DNA of 64,000 bases. Origin: Sophora flavescens (lineage: Eukaryota > Streptophyta > Magnoliopsida > Fabales > Fabaceae). Of this stretch, positions 10,350-20,153 are shown one piece after another. Within the stretch, counting starts at the first letter, position 1. Every line of letters starts with the position of its first letter. A program made the translations under genes and the position numbers. The stretch is taken from NCBI GenBank assembly GCA_030762895.1, contig CM061062.1, positions 138,553,104-138,617,103 of the forward strand, written 5' to 3'. The notes below the pieces were generated by a model that was given only the letters and a program-made list of their open reading frames with translations, searched no databases and was not told the DNA's origin.

Positions 10350-11792
10350 TTGGAGATTCGGGACCGGAAAGGGACGGAGAACTTGGTTGCGGACCACTTA
10401 TCCAGACTTGAACCATTGGAACATGAGAAGGACAACTTGTCGATAGATGATTCTTTCCCCGGCGAGCAACTGTTCGCCATCTTGGGAGAGAATGCTCCAT
10501 GGTATGCGGATTTTGTGAATTATTTTGTATGTGCGATTCTACCACCGGAGTTCAATTATCAACAAAAGAAGAAGTTCTTTTCCGATCTCAAGAACTACGT
10601 GTGGGATGAGCCTTACATTTTTCGCAAGTGTGCGGATAGCATTTACAGAAGGCGTGTTCCAGAAGTCGAGGTTCCAAATATCTTGAGTTGTTGTCACTCC
10701 TCATCTTACGGAGGACATGCTAGTGCCTCAAAGACGGCAGCAAAGGTGCTTCAAGCTGGTTTCTATTGGCCTCATATTTTCAGAGATGCCCGATTGTTCG
10801 TGCTTGCTTGTGATCCATGTCAAAGAACGGGGAACATCTCTAAGAAGCATGAAATGCCACTCAACACTATGCTAGAAGTAGAGATATTTGATGTTTGGGG
10901 AGTTGACTACATGGGACCCTTTCCTTCCTCTTGCAATAATAAGTTCATTCTTGTAGCCATTGATTACTTCTCTAAATGGGTGGAAGCCATTCCTTCCCCA
11001 ACAAGTGATGCGAAAACCGTAATCAAACTATTCAGGGAGGTGATTTTTCCAAGGTTTGGAATTCCAAGGGCAATCATTAGTGATGGAGGATTGCACTTCA
11101 TTGAAAAACAATTTGAAAAACTCCTACTTAAATATGGAGTCACTCATAGGGTTGCTACACCTTACCACCCTCTGACAAGTGGGCAAGTCGAGGTTTCCAA
11201 TCGAGAGATAAAGAGCATTATGGAGAAGACTGTTTCAGGTTCGATAAAGGATTAGTCCTTAAAGCTTGATGATGCTCTTTGGGCTTACTGTACGGCTTAC
11301 AAGACTCCTATCGGGATGACACCCTTTAGACTTATTTACGGTAAGCCATGTCACTTACCAGTCGAGCTTGAGCATAAGGCTTTATGGGCTATTAAGATGC
11401 TAAACTTTGATATAAAAGCCACTGAGGAAAAGAGAATCCTTCAACTTCAGGAACTTGATGAGCTAAGATTGGATGCTTATGAGTCCGCACGATCTTACAA
11501 GGAGAGAACAAAGAAGTGGCATGATAAGCATATCCTTCGTAGAGAATTCCATGAAGGAGAACTGGTGCTACTCTACAACTCGAGGTTGCGATTATTCCCA
11601 GGAAAGCTCAAATCTAGATGGTCCGGACCATTTAAAGTAATGAAAGTATTTTCGTATGGTGCCGTTAAGGTTTGGAACCAGGAACGTGGAACATTCAAGG
11701 TAAATGGACAGAGACTGAAACACTACCTTGGAGAACATCCACTTGAACAGGAGGTTGCGATTTCCCATCTCGATCCAACATCAAGGGATTGA
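10350..11792 (+). pseudogene. Athila-type integrase
   Basis: The domain order is clear. The HHCC zinc finger spans about 10688-10835 (CCHSSSYGGHAS, CDPCQRTGN). The core carries the D-D-E triad: GVDYMGPF, IISDGGLHF, and Glu in GQVEVSNREIK. A C-terminal domain follows, with SRWSGPFKV and a basic HYLGE tail. A TAG at 11253 replaces what is normally a Trp codon (one G-to-A change), so only this stop breaks the integrase. The last codon is at 11792. Confidence 0.9.
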
Positions 11793-12003
11793 AAGGACTA
11801 TGGTCAATCTTAGGACCGTAAATAAGTGCTTCTTGGGAGGCAACCCAAGCTTTCTTTACCTTCTTAGTTTGTTTTTGAATTTTGTTTTTGAATAATTGAG
11901 AAGATTTAGAGAAGAAAGATCATAAATTAATGGATTTTCCAAGTGTTTTCAGGTCAGGAAGGCATGAAGAGTGAAAAGGGCATGGAAAATGAAGTCAGAA
12001 TCA

Positions 12004-12350
12004 ATCACGCCCAGGCCGTGACATGGGTCACGGCCGTGATGGACATCAGCTGAAAGTCAGACAGTATCACAGCCCAGCCGTGATTGCCATCACGGGCGTG
12101 ACGAGAAGGATCCAAAAGATCAAAATCCATCACGGCCTAGCCGTGATGTAAGTCACGGTCGTGATGTGAAGACCAAAAAGTCAGGAAGGATCATGGCCAG
12201 GCCGTGATAGTGGTCACGACCGTGATAGGCAGCTGAAGCAGAACAGATTGCATCACGGGCCAGCCGTGATGTACATCACGCCCGTGATAAGGGAATTGCG
12301 TGACACAGAACGTGGCATGGCCTGCCCGTGATTAGGGTCACAGCCGTGAC
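12004..12350. repeat. six-unit palindrome array upstream of the Athila 3' ORF
   Basis: Six units about 61 bp apart contain the same paired palindromes as the LTR U3 array (for example ATCACGGCCTAGCCGTGAT, then CACGGTCGTGAT). Spacing and linkers differ from the LTR, so it is not simply a stray LTR piece. It lies between the integrase stop and the 3' ORF, ending about 470 bp before that ORF's ATG. Confidence 0.85.
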
Positions 12351-12818
12351 GTGCGTTTAGCTCAGATTTTAAAAACGCATACCCCTCCCCTATGCTACAC
12401 AACCTAACTCTCTTCATCTTCTCTACTTTCTCTCCACCTCCATAGCCACCAAGCTCTCACCCTTCATTCCAACTCCTCCATTCCTTTATCTCACACTCTT
12501 AGACGCAAACCCTCTTTAACCCAAAACCCACCATTTTCCTCTTCATCCACTCATCTTCTTCTTCCTCTCACAACCTCCATCATACCAATTCACCCAAAAA
12601 GCTTGAAAACTCACCTCCCCCGTGACACCCTTGCCCAACCAACTCCACTCCCTTGCTCCCTAGACCTAACCCAAAAAACCCACTAGTCAAATCATTCAAT
12701 TTTGGGCAAAATCAAAAAGCCCCAATTTTGAAACCCTAACCCCTAAAAATCCGAATTGCAGAAAAAGTGAAAGAGGGGATTGTGAATTTTGGTGCTTCGA
12801 GATTCATTGAAGAAAATC
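12351..12818 (+). promoter_or_regulatory. CT-rich leader before the Athila 3' ORF
   Basis: The stretch from 12383 to about 12600 is strongly C/T-rich (CCTCCCCTATGC, TCTTCATCTTCTCTAC, many TCTTC runs), like a plant Y-patch or 5' leader. It lies between the six-unit palindrome array and the ORF. No TATA box is obvious. It may be a separate promoter or leader for the 3' ORF, or a splice region; this is inference only. Confidence 0.35.
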
Positions 12819-14054
12819 ATGGTAAGGAAACGTCAAAGGGTAACCGAAGCCTCGCGCCCTCGTACCAGAGGAAGAAGGAACCCAGGTAACTACTCTGACT
12901 CTGACTCTTCTAACTCTGAGATTGATGAACATGGGTATGGGATTGTTTTCAAAGATAATTTTCAACAAGATAGATTTAATGCTTTGAAAAATAGGAAGAC
13001 TATCCAAACAAAATATCTTGATGATGCATGTATAGACACCCTAGGCCTGACTGTTGACATCAACTGGATGTTAGAAAACATAGGGTGGAGCGAGTTTGCT
13101 CGCACTAGATACCTTGCATTTGCTGGCCCTACTCTGGAGTTCTTAAGCTCTCTAAATGCAGAAATTCTCCAAGGGCCGCATTGCCTTGAGGGACGGATTA
13201 CATTCCGGCTCTTCAACCAGGATTTTGTACTAACCCTAGCTGAATTTAATGAGATTTTTGGTTTACCTGTAGGGGGTGACAGAAGATACCCCTTAGGGTT
13301 TAGTGCACATAGTTTCTGGTTAATAATTGACTATGAAGGCAGGAGTTTTGACCCTCGGACATCCAAGTCCACAGCCCTTGATAACCCAAGTATAAGATAT
13401 ATGCATAGGGTCATAGCCAACACCCTGTTTGGCCGTGGAGAGAGTGACGGATCCGTCCGCCAGGACGAGGTCTGTATACTATGGGCCATGCTCCACCCTG
13501 AGAGCAACGTGGACACATGGTCATTTTTGGCTAGGCACCTCTTAAAGGTCGCCAAGAGTTTGAGTGGCACTATTATCATTGGTGGCTTAATCACCACCAT
13601 ATGCCATCACTTTAACTTTGATTTGGATTTTTTTGAGGTCGCCCTAGGATGGACATGTATCACCTTGCAGGCTTGTGAGGCCATGGGGATGATCACCCAG
13701 GAGGATGATACGTACTGCTTGAAACACCCAAGGCGCAGGCACCCAATTGCTCTCCCTAACCCCGTACTTTTGGATGTAACAAATCCGACAAATTGGAAAG
13801 TGTCGGTGAGAGAGGAGCCTCAGCCTATTAGGATACAAAGGTCGTTACGCCGGTCACCGCAAGCTAGGCCATCTGGGCACCCATCTTCTTCCTCTGCAGG
13901 TACGTCGTCCGATGATCCCTATGTGATGTTCTTGTCCACCTTTGACACTATCCTAGCGAACCAGGAGCGCATCATGGAGGAGCAGCGTGAGCAGAGAGCC
14001 ATGATCCAGCAGCTCTATGACTGGCATCTGAGCCAGCACCCACCACCTCAGTGA
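12819..14054 (+). CDS. intact 3' ORF of the Athila-type element (putative plant transposon / Athila ORF family)
   Basis: This is a 411-residue ORF from the ATG at 12819 (the frame extends slightly upstream without an ATG). The N-terminus is basic (RKRQR, RPRTRGRRN), followed by a Ser/Asp run (YSDSDSSNSEID). The centre carries the family signature GRITFRLFNQDFVLTLAEF with EIFGLP (about residues 125-150), known from plant transposon-associated and Athila ORF proteins. The C-terminus is a charged predicted coiled coil (ANQERIMEEQREQRAMIQQL) ending in a Pro-rich tail. No signal peptide or convincing membrane segment was seen. The position after integrase matches the so-called env-like slot of Athila, but envelope function is unsupported here. 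It is the only undamaged ORF of the element. Confidence 0.75.
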   Translation: MVRKRQRVTEASRPRTRGRRNPGNYSDSDSSNSEIDEHGYGIVFKDNFQQDRFNALKNRKTIQTKYLDDACIDTLGLTVDINWMLENIGWSEFARTRYLAFAGPTLEFLSSLNAEILQGPHCLEGRITFRLFNQDFVLTLAEFNEIFGLPVGGDRRYPLGFSAHSFWLIIDYEGRSFDPRTSKSTALDNPSIRYMHRVIANTLFGRGESDGSVRQDEVCILWAMLHPESNVDTWSFLARHLLKVAKSLSGTIIIGGLITTICHHFNFDLDFFEVALGWTCITLQACEAMGMITQEDDTYCLKHPRRRHPIALPNPVLLDVTNPTNWKVSVREEPQPIRIQRSLRRSPQARPSGHPSSSSAGTSSDDPYVMFLSTFDTILANQERIMEEQREQRAMIQQLYDWHLSQHPPPQ

Positions 14055-14744
14055 GTTGTTTTTATTTTTATCCTCCCTACGACTTAATTATTTACATTGG
14101 GGACAATGTAAGTTTTTAAGCTTGGTGTACGGATATTATTTTTGCATTCTTGCATGTTGCATTCATTTAGGGTTAGTTTTGCATATATCACATGATTAGA
14201 TTGCCCCTTGCTTAGAGTATGCCTCCAATTGTGAAAAAATTTGTGCCAAATGAATTGAGGCAGTGAATTTTTGAACCCAATTTTTGTATTCTTGTGATAG
14301 GCTAAAAATAAAAATGCTTGAGATGATCTTTTGATAGTTAATAATTAGCATGTGGTTCCTTAGATTTGGGTTTCTCATTGATTTTAAACTACTAAATGTG
14401 AGATTTTGAGCCTAAAAGGGGTACTCACTAAATCTACCCCATTCCTTGTGATCAAGTGTTTTATTCCTCTTGGATTGTGTTCTCTAGAACTTGACTTGAA
14501 ACAGTTTTGAAACATAAAAATTTTTGAAAACATATTTGAAAATGATTGAGGCACTAGGTATTTTTCTGGCCTTCTGAACTTTGACTGATTAAATGGTACC
14601 CCTTAGTTGCCCAATTTTGAGTCTAAAAGAATAAAATACTTTTCTTGGTAGCTTGATCTATTTTAATGAACGATGCTTGGTATGACACATTTTAAAGTAT
14701 TGCAAAAGGGCAAAAAGGAAGTTGGAAAATTAAATTGTGGGATG

Positions 14745-14794
<50 letters not shown>

Positions 14795-15398
14795 CTCTTA
14801 AGTTGAAAATCTCCCATTCTCCAAATAAAATAAAAATAAAATAAACAACAAAATAAAAATGGAGAAGGGGATGAGAAAAAAAAAAGTGAGAAATAAAATA
14901 AAATAGAAAAAAAAAGAAAGGTGGAAAAGTGAACTGAAGCCCAAAAAGGTATTTTAGAATGTTGTCATGCTTTGCATTGTTTGATATTTTGTTTAGCCTT
15001 CTTAAATTTTCCTTTTCTTGATTTCCCCACCTAACAATTAATCACATAGGCCCCATTACAACCAAAATAAAAGACTTCTTGATTCTGTGTTTTCATTAAT
15101 AAAGTAGAGATTTGGTTAATAGTCAAGCTTATGGTAGAATACCTTCCTTTAGGAAATTGAGCGAATTGTCATATACCCTTAAAAAGTATGAGTGAGGTGA
15201 GAAGAGTGCCCGAATTAGTGAGAGATGTGAATCTGGGGAACCTAAGCTTCTAATTGGACTTAAAATCGATTGTCTCTTGGTTTCTTATTGAATATGCCTG
15301 TTACTTCAATTTATCACTCGGGTTCTAGATTCACCGTCCATGCTCTGATTGATTATCTTTTCTGGCCTTAGTTATTGCTTAAGGACAAGCAAAATCTT
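14055..15398 (+). other. AT-rich 3' untranslated region of the Athila-type element
   Basis: No gene was seen. It contains a dinucleotide (AT)n run at about 14746-14791 and A-rich AAATAAAATA repeats at 14823-14920, and leads into the polypurine tract. Confidence 0.7.
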
Positions 15399-15413
15399 AA
15401 GCTTGGGGTAGTT
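15399..15413 (+). other. polypurine tract of the Athila-type element
   Basis: AAGCTTGGGGTAGTT directly precedes the TG of the 3' LTR. AAGCTTGGGG is the usual core in this lineage for plus-strand DNA priming. Confidence 0.8.
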
Positions 15414-16824
15414 TGATGAGTGTGATTTCACCTCATATTTCCTTGACATTTTGCATGCATTTTCATATAGTTTAGGCATATTTTATTTGATTATATTTTA
15501 GTTTTTACCTTGGAATGGGTAAGGTGGTTTTGTGGTGCTTGTGTGCAGGAATTGAAGATCTAAATGCTCAGGATTAGTTATGTTGGAACTGGCATGAAGA
15601 GGAGCTTGAAAGGCAAGAAAATGAGGCAAACAGAACTGATCACGGCCTAGCCGTGATGGCCATCACGGCCATGATCGAGTAGAGCTGAAAAGAAAGAATG
15701 GAAAAATCAGAGCTGGTCACAGCCAGGCCGTGATGTCCATCACGGCCGTGACATGTCAACTGAACCAGACCCTCACAGGCAGAACTGATCATAGCTAGGC
15801 CGTGATGGTGGTCACGACCGTGACAGACCAACCAGCAAAGCAACCTCCAAGACAGAATCCGTCACGGCCTGGTCGTGATAGCCATCACGGCCGTGACGTG
15901 CAATATATGGATTTTTAGAAACTGATTTGATCTGATATTTGTATTGGCTTGGGATTCAAGTTACCCTCATTATAAATAGGCCTCTAGGGCTCGAAACTGG
16001 GTACTTTTGGACTGCTACCCATAGGCAAAATTAGGATTCTTCTTCTTCTCCTCAATCTCTTCTCTCCTCTGGGGTTTTCTTTTTATGCTATTGTTAATCA
16101 AGCTTGCTATGATCATGGCAATGCTTGAGTAGTGGTTTTATTTCTAGGAATTGGGGCTATGCCCAAGATTTGTTTATGGTGATGAATTGACGTTTGATTT
16201 CTTGTTAATTTCAATTTTTCTTTCGATTTGATTCCTATTGTTTTAATTACTCGTAAATTCGGTGGCCACTTATTTGCTTGTCGTAGATACACTAAGGACG
16301 AACTTAGCGGTGAACTTAGGTATCGGATCTATAGGAATCAAACTTAGAACTTAAATCACGAGAGTTAGAAGCGGTCCTTCGAGGGTTCACGAATTGTCAC
16401 AAAACTTAAAGGGTTCGATTTAAATTCAATCACCAAGAGAGTAGGGGTTGCTTTAATTGGGCACGGTTCTTGTAACCCGAGAGGGAGCATTAACTTATTT
16501 AGGATAAATTCGCCTTCAAAGCAAATTTTGGTAATTAACAAGGAGAGTAGTCAATTTAGTAACATAAGCAGTTTTGTGGTATCCCAATTCTTGGGAATCC
16601 CTTTTGAATTTGAAAAACCCCTATTTGAATTACTTTCCTATTTTGTTTAATTGCAATTTTAAATGTGATTGTTACTTGATTCCGATTTCAAAAACCAAAT
16701 CTTATTCCAGTTCAGTTAAGTCAATTTAATAACAAATTGTTATTTAAGATCACGATCTCTGTGGTTCAATCTCTTTTTATTACTTGACGACGAAGCCATT
16801 CACTTGCGGATTCGAGACCCATCA
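15414..16824 (+). repeat. 3' LTR of the Athila-type element
   Basis: It is 1411 bp and matches 4860-6271 with scattered substitutions and a few 1-nt indels. Palindromic units are at 15639-15897 and the TATA box at 15971-15978. It ends CCCATCA, followed by the TSD GCAAG at 16825-16829. Confidence 0.95.
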
Positions 16825-17058
16825 GCAAGCAATAGATTTTGATTTGTGGGATATTGTGCTAATTGATTTTATTTCTAAACCCAAATCAAAATGAAACGAA
16901 TTTGATAAAAATTGTTTTTACTTAAATATTAAAGCAATGCAAATTTTGAGAAATAGTTTGAATGATGAAGTATATGGTAGAATTAAGGATTTCTCTTGTG
17001 CGAAGGATATAATGAATATGCTTGATGCTATTTATCTTGCTAACAATGATGAAGTTAA
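16825..17058 (+). pseudogene. copia gag, element B (continuation after Athila)
   Basis: The gag frame cut at 4859 continues here as IDFDLWDIVLIDF, then an in-frame TGA, then an open stretch ending DAIYLANNDEVNT. It resembles the UBN2 region (IWD, LWD motifs). It is cut again at 17059 by LTR G. Together with 4772-4859 it shows that Athila landed inside an older copia gag. Confidence 0.65.
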
Positions 17059-17743
17059 TACAGGGAAACACAAGAAGGGGGGTTGAATTGTGTTTCTTAA
17101 CAGTTTTTCAAAAATAATTTTCTCAAAACCTTTTTGCAAGCAGTTAAAGATAAAAGCACACAAGGAAATAACTTTTCAAGGGTGTTAATAAACTCAAGAT
17201 CAAATCTCCACAGTTAGTATAAAAAAAGACTTCAAAAGATAGGGATATAAGATTCCCACAGATGATTTATCCTAGTTCACTCTCTTCCAACCAAGAGCTA
17301 CGTCCAGTCCCTTCTACCTGAAAGTTTTCTCCACTCTAATCCAATAGCTTTACAAGTATTCAACACCTCTTCAGGCTTACAAGTATTCTTTCTCTACCAA
17401 GCCTCTTCAGGCTCTAACTCTAACAAAGAGATTTAAAGTATGTCTTACAAGCTCACTATGTGTGAGAATATAAAAGTTTAAGATCAGTTGTGATTACAAA
17501 TGAAGGTATTTTAGAGAACTTTGAGCAGAGTTTTGGCACTTTGAATATCAGAGCTTGGATCTACTTCTTCACCGAGGGTCGTCCAGTATTTATAGATGAA
17601 GTGCAGCTCTATCTAATTCTTCTTCAACGGTCTTCAAATTGTATTTGTTTAGACATAGCATTAAATGCTAGGATCCGTTGAGACTGGTAGCTTGATATGC
17701 TTTATGCGAGAAGTGCTCTTGGTTATCAGAAGTATGCTCAAAG
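17059..17743 (-). repeat. copia LTR G, inner part
   Basis: It begins with ACACAAGAAGGGGGGTTGAA, the reverse complement of a copia LTR end, as in LTR A. The sequence continues without features to 17743, where element C is inserted, and resumes at 26289. The terminal dinucleotide at 17059 reads TA rather than TG. No clear TSD was found for G. Confidence 0.65.
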
Positions 17744-18107
17744 TATTAGATTCAATGACTTAAAGATTTTGATATGTGACAAATACAACTTAATGTGTAT
17801 GCAAGTGTTTAGTGTCAAATTGTAAAGACAGGTATCATGCAATATTCAACAAGTTCAGTGAGCAATCAAAGGAGAATGTTCAAGGAAGAACTTGGAGGAA
17901 TCAAAGAGCAAGGACGAAGATCAAGGAATCATCAAGACAAGAGATTAAACGAAGAAATTAGTGTTAAGTCTTAGATGATTTGTAAGATATGAAATCTCTT
18001 ATTCACAAATAGCTCAATTAAGAAAGATGCATGAAGAAAATCATTTTTCATAACTTGCATTAAAAGGAATAAGTTTTCGTTAATGAAAATGATTTTTGGA
18101 AAAAATA

Positions 18108-18384
18108 ATAGAAGCGCTCATCCAACACTGGAATAATATAAGCGCTCGTCCAACACTGGGAATAATAGAAGCGCTCCTCCAACAGTGGTAAAAGCTGGCG
18201 TCCAAGAAAGTGGCAGAAGCTCATGTTTACTAAAATGATAAAATCTCACGTCTACTAAAGTGACAGAAGTACACGTCTACTAAAATGAAACAAGCGCATG
18301 TATACTGAAGTGACAGAAGTTCTCGTCCACTAAAGTGATACAAGCGCTCGTCTACTAAAGTAATACAAGCGCTCGTCTACTAGT
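18108..18384. repeat. ~30-bp tandem repeats in LTR C U3
   Basis: About nine to ten imperfect units of the form AGAAGCGCTCGTCCACTAAAGTGAT are followed about 235 bp later by the TATA box. The same array is in the 3' LTR (25004-25280). Position and repetition suggest enhancer units; this is not tested. Confidence 0.75.
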
Positions 18385-18619
18385 TGGAGCACGAACAATT
18401 ACTTTGTGTTAGTACTCCCGTATGTTGATGTGGCAAATGGACGCGGCTATTTTTTTAAGATGGACGCGGCTATTTTTCCAAATGGACTCATTATTTTATG
18501 GACACGAATTATATAAGAACTATCAGAATCTTATCTCAAGAACGAGAATCAAGAAAACAGATTTTGTTAAATCAGATCCAAATCTGTTTTAATTGATCCC
18601 AACGACTATAACTTGTTTT

Positions 18620-18628
18620 ATATATAAA
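18620..18628 (+). promoter_or_regulatory. TATA box of LTR C
   Basis: ATATATAAA before GAGGGATC. The counterpart in the 3' LTR is CTATATAAAG at 25515-25524. Confidence 0.6.
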
Positions 18629-19384
18629 GAGGGATCAAAAGAACACTTTAAGAAGAATCATAACGAATAACAAAAGAATTATAACGATACACATATCATT
18701 CATCACCTTCATTGAGCTTACTGTGAAAAGAGTGTTTCAATACTCATAAATGCTTCAATTTGTTTTTTCTGACTATTGAGAGTTAGGAATCAACTTTTGT
18801 TTTTACTTTTCGATTGTAAAGAGAGAGGGAGTCTCTCTGAGTTATTAGGGTGAGGTATTCCAAAGGAAGAACATTGAGGCTCTTCACAAGAGTGTGATAT
18901 CTCGAGGTGAAGGAGTGCTCTGTGGTGTAAAGGTTTTCAAGCTACCTGGCAAAGCTTGTGTGTTAGTGTCTAAAATCCCACAGGTAGAGTGGAGACTGGA
19001 TGTAGGTCACAGTGGTGGTGACTGAACCAGGATAAATTTGGTTGTGTAGTATCTCTAAACTCAGACTCTTTAATTTTTGTTTATGATCAAGAACCTGTGA
19101 TTTTGATGTTTAAAGTTCAAATATAATTTCTGTTCTTGATCTGTATAAACTGTATTTTGTTATTACTGAGTTATTGAACCTAAACCTATTCGTTATTAAT
19201 CTTTATTATCCTCATCACCTTCTATTCAAGATTTTGTAAAATCCCTTCATTGATTTTATAAAAGATCCAGAGAATACAAATCCGCAACTCTGATTTATAA
19301 GAGGGAAAAAGTTTTAAGAGGGAAATATTTTCTTTAAAAACTCAATTCACCCCCCTCTTGAGTCGTTGAAGCCAAAACAACAAT

Positions 19385-19396
19385 TGGCATCAGAGC
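19385..19396 (+). other. primer-binding site of copia element C
   Basis: TGGCATCAGAGC, one base different from the Met-tRNA PBS, lies two bases after the LTR end and about 35 bp before the gag ATG. Confidence 0.8.
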
Positions 19397-19431
19397 TAAA
19401 CTCTTAAGTTTAGCTTAACAGCTATAAGAGC

Positions 19432-20153
19432 ATGGCTTACAATGACTGTTTAAATGAAGGGGCTTCCCTTGCACCCCCGCCTGCCTTCAATGCATTTGAG
19501 TATATCTATTGGAAGGAAAGAATGGTAATCTTTCTTGAGGCAGCAGGTGTTGACATATGGGATGCAGTAAAAAATGGACCATTTGTTTTTCATCAAAGGT
19601 GACAACTCTTCCAACAACATCACATGCTATGAATGTGGAAAGATTGGCCACATGAAGCTTGACTGTCCAAAACTGCAAAAGAAGGACAAAACTGAAAAGT
19701 TTGACTCAAAGTACAAGAAGTGGAGAAAGTCAAGAAAGGCCTACATTTCTTGGGATGATAATGATCTAGATTCCACTGAAGAATCTGACTTTGAGGAGGC
19801 AAACTTGTGGTTGATGACCAGCAATAACAGTGATTCAGAAAGTGAAGTAAGTTCTAATTATCAACCTTCTTATGATGAATTGCAAAATGCTTTTGAATAA
19901 CTTCATAGAGAATCCATTAGACTTTCTAGATTGCTAACTAAGTCTAAGAAAACCATCACATTCTTAGAGGAGAAAACTTCTGTTTTAAACAAAGAAATAG
20001 ATCAATTAAAAACAGAAAATTGTGCTTCAAAAAAAAAAAACTAGCTACTGTCTTAGATGCACCTATATGTGATAAATGTCCTAAGTTGGAGAAACATATA
20101 AATCATTTGAATGGTGATCTATCTAGAGTTACTAGTGATAAAGAAATCTGGAA
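19432..20153 (+). pseudogene. copia gag remnant with CCHC knuckle (element C)
   Basis: The frame from ATG 19432 shows the N-terminal gag motif (PPAFNAFEYIYWKERM, then VDIWDAVKNGP) and stops near 19600. Most of the UBN2 core is deleted, and the sequence jumps to the zinc knuckle CYECGKIGHMKLDC in the frame 19574-19900. An acidic tail and a coiled-coil-like region follow (LEEKTSVLNKEIDQLK), with a TAA at 19898 and an A-run near 20030. Coding sequence ends at 20153, the left edge of solo LTR D. Confidence 0.8.

Larger units (their letters stand above)
4860..16824 (+). mobile_element. complete Athila-type Ty3/gypsy retrotransposon, 11,965 bp
   Basis: The order is 5' LTR, tRNA-Asp-type PBS, gag, protease, reverse transcriptase, RNase H, integrase, palindrome array, an extra ORF, AT-rich 3' region, polypurine tract and 3' LTR. 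LTRs of 1412 and 1411 bp start TGATGAG and end CCATCA, with TSD GCAAG. The overall size, the PBS and the extra ORF after integrase fit the Athila/Calypso branch of plant gypsy elements. The LTRs differ at roughly 40 positions by eye (about 97% identity), so the insertion is fairly young; many changes look like C-to-T or G-to-A. Gag-pol has several stops and one frameshift, so this copy cannot move on its own. Confidence 0.95.
17744..19382 (+). repeat. 5' LTR of copia element C
   Basis: It starts TATTAGATTC (the 3' LTR has TGTTAGATTC) and ends CCAAAACAACA. U3 holds a ~30-bp tandem repeat (18108-18384) and a TATA box near 18620. The end has the run of Cs followed by TCTTGAG typical of plant copia LTRs. 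Confidence 0.9.

Noticed and set aside
12004..12350. Repeat-spacer look of the palindrome array as a CRISPR-like locus
   Set aside because: The repeats are diverged dyads inside a retrotransposon and the linkers are related to each other. There is no CRISPR context.
14746..14791. (AT)n run as a possible functional element
   Set aside because: A simple dinucleotide microsatellite in the Athila 3' region, with no support for more.
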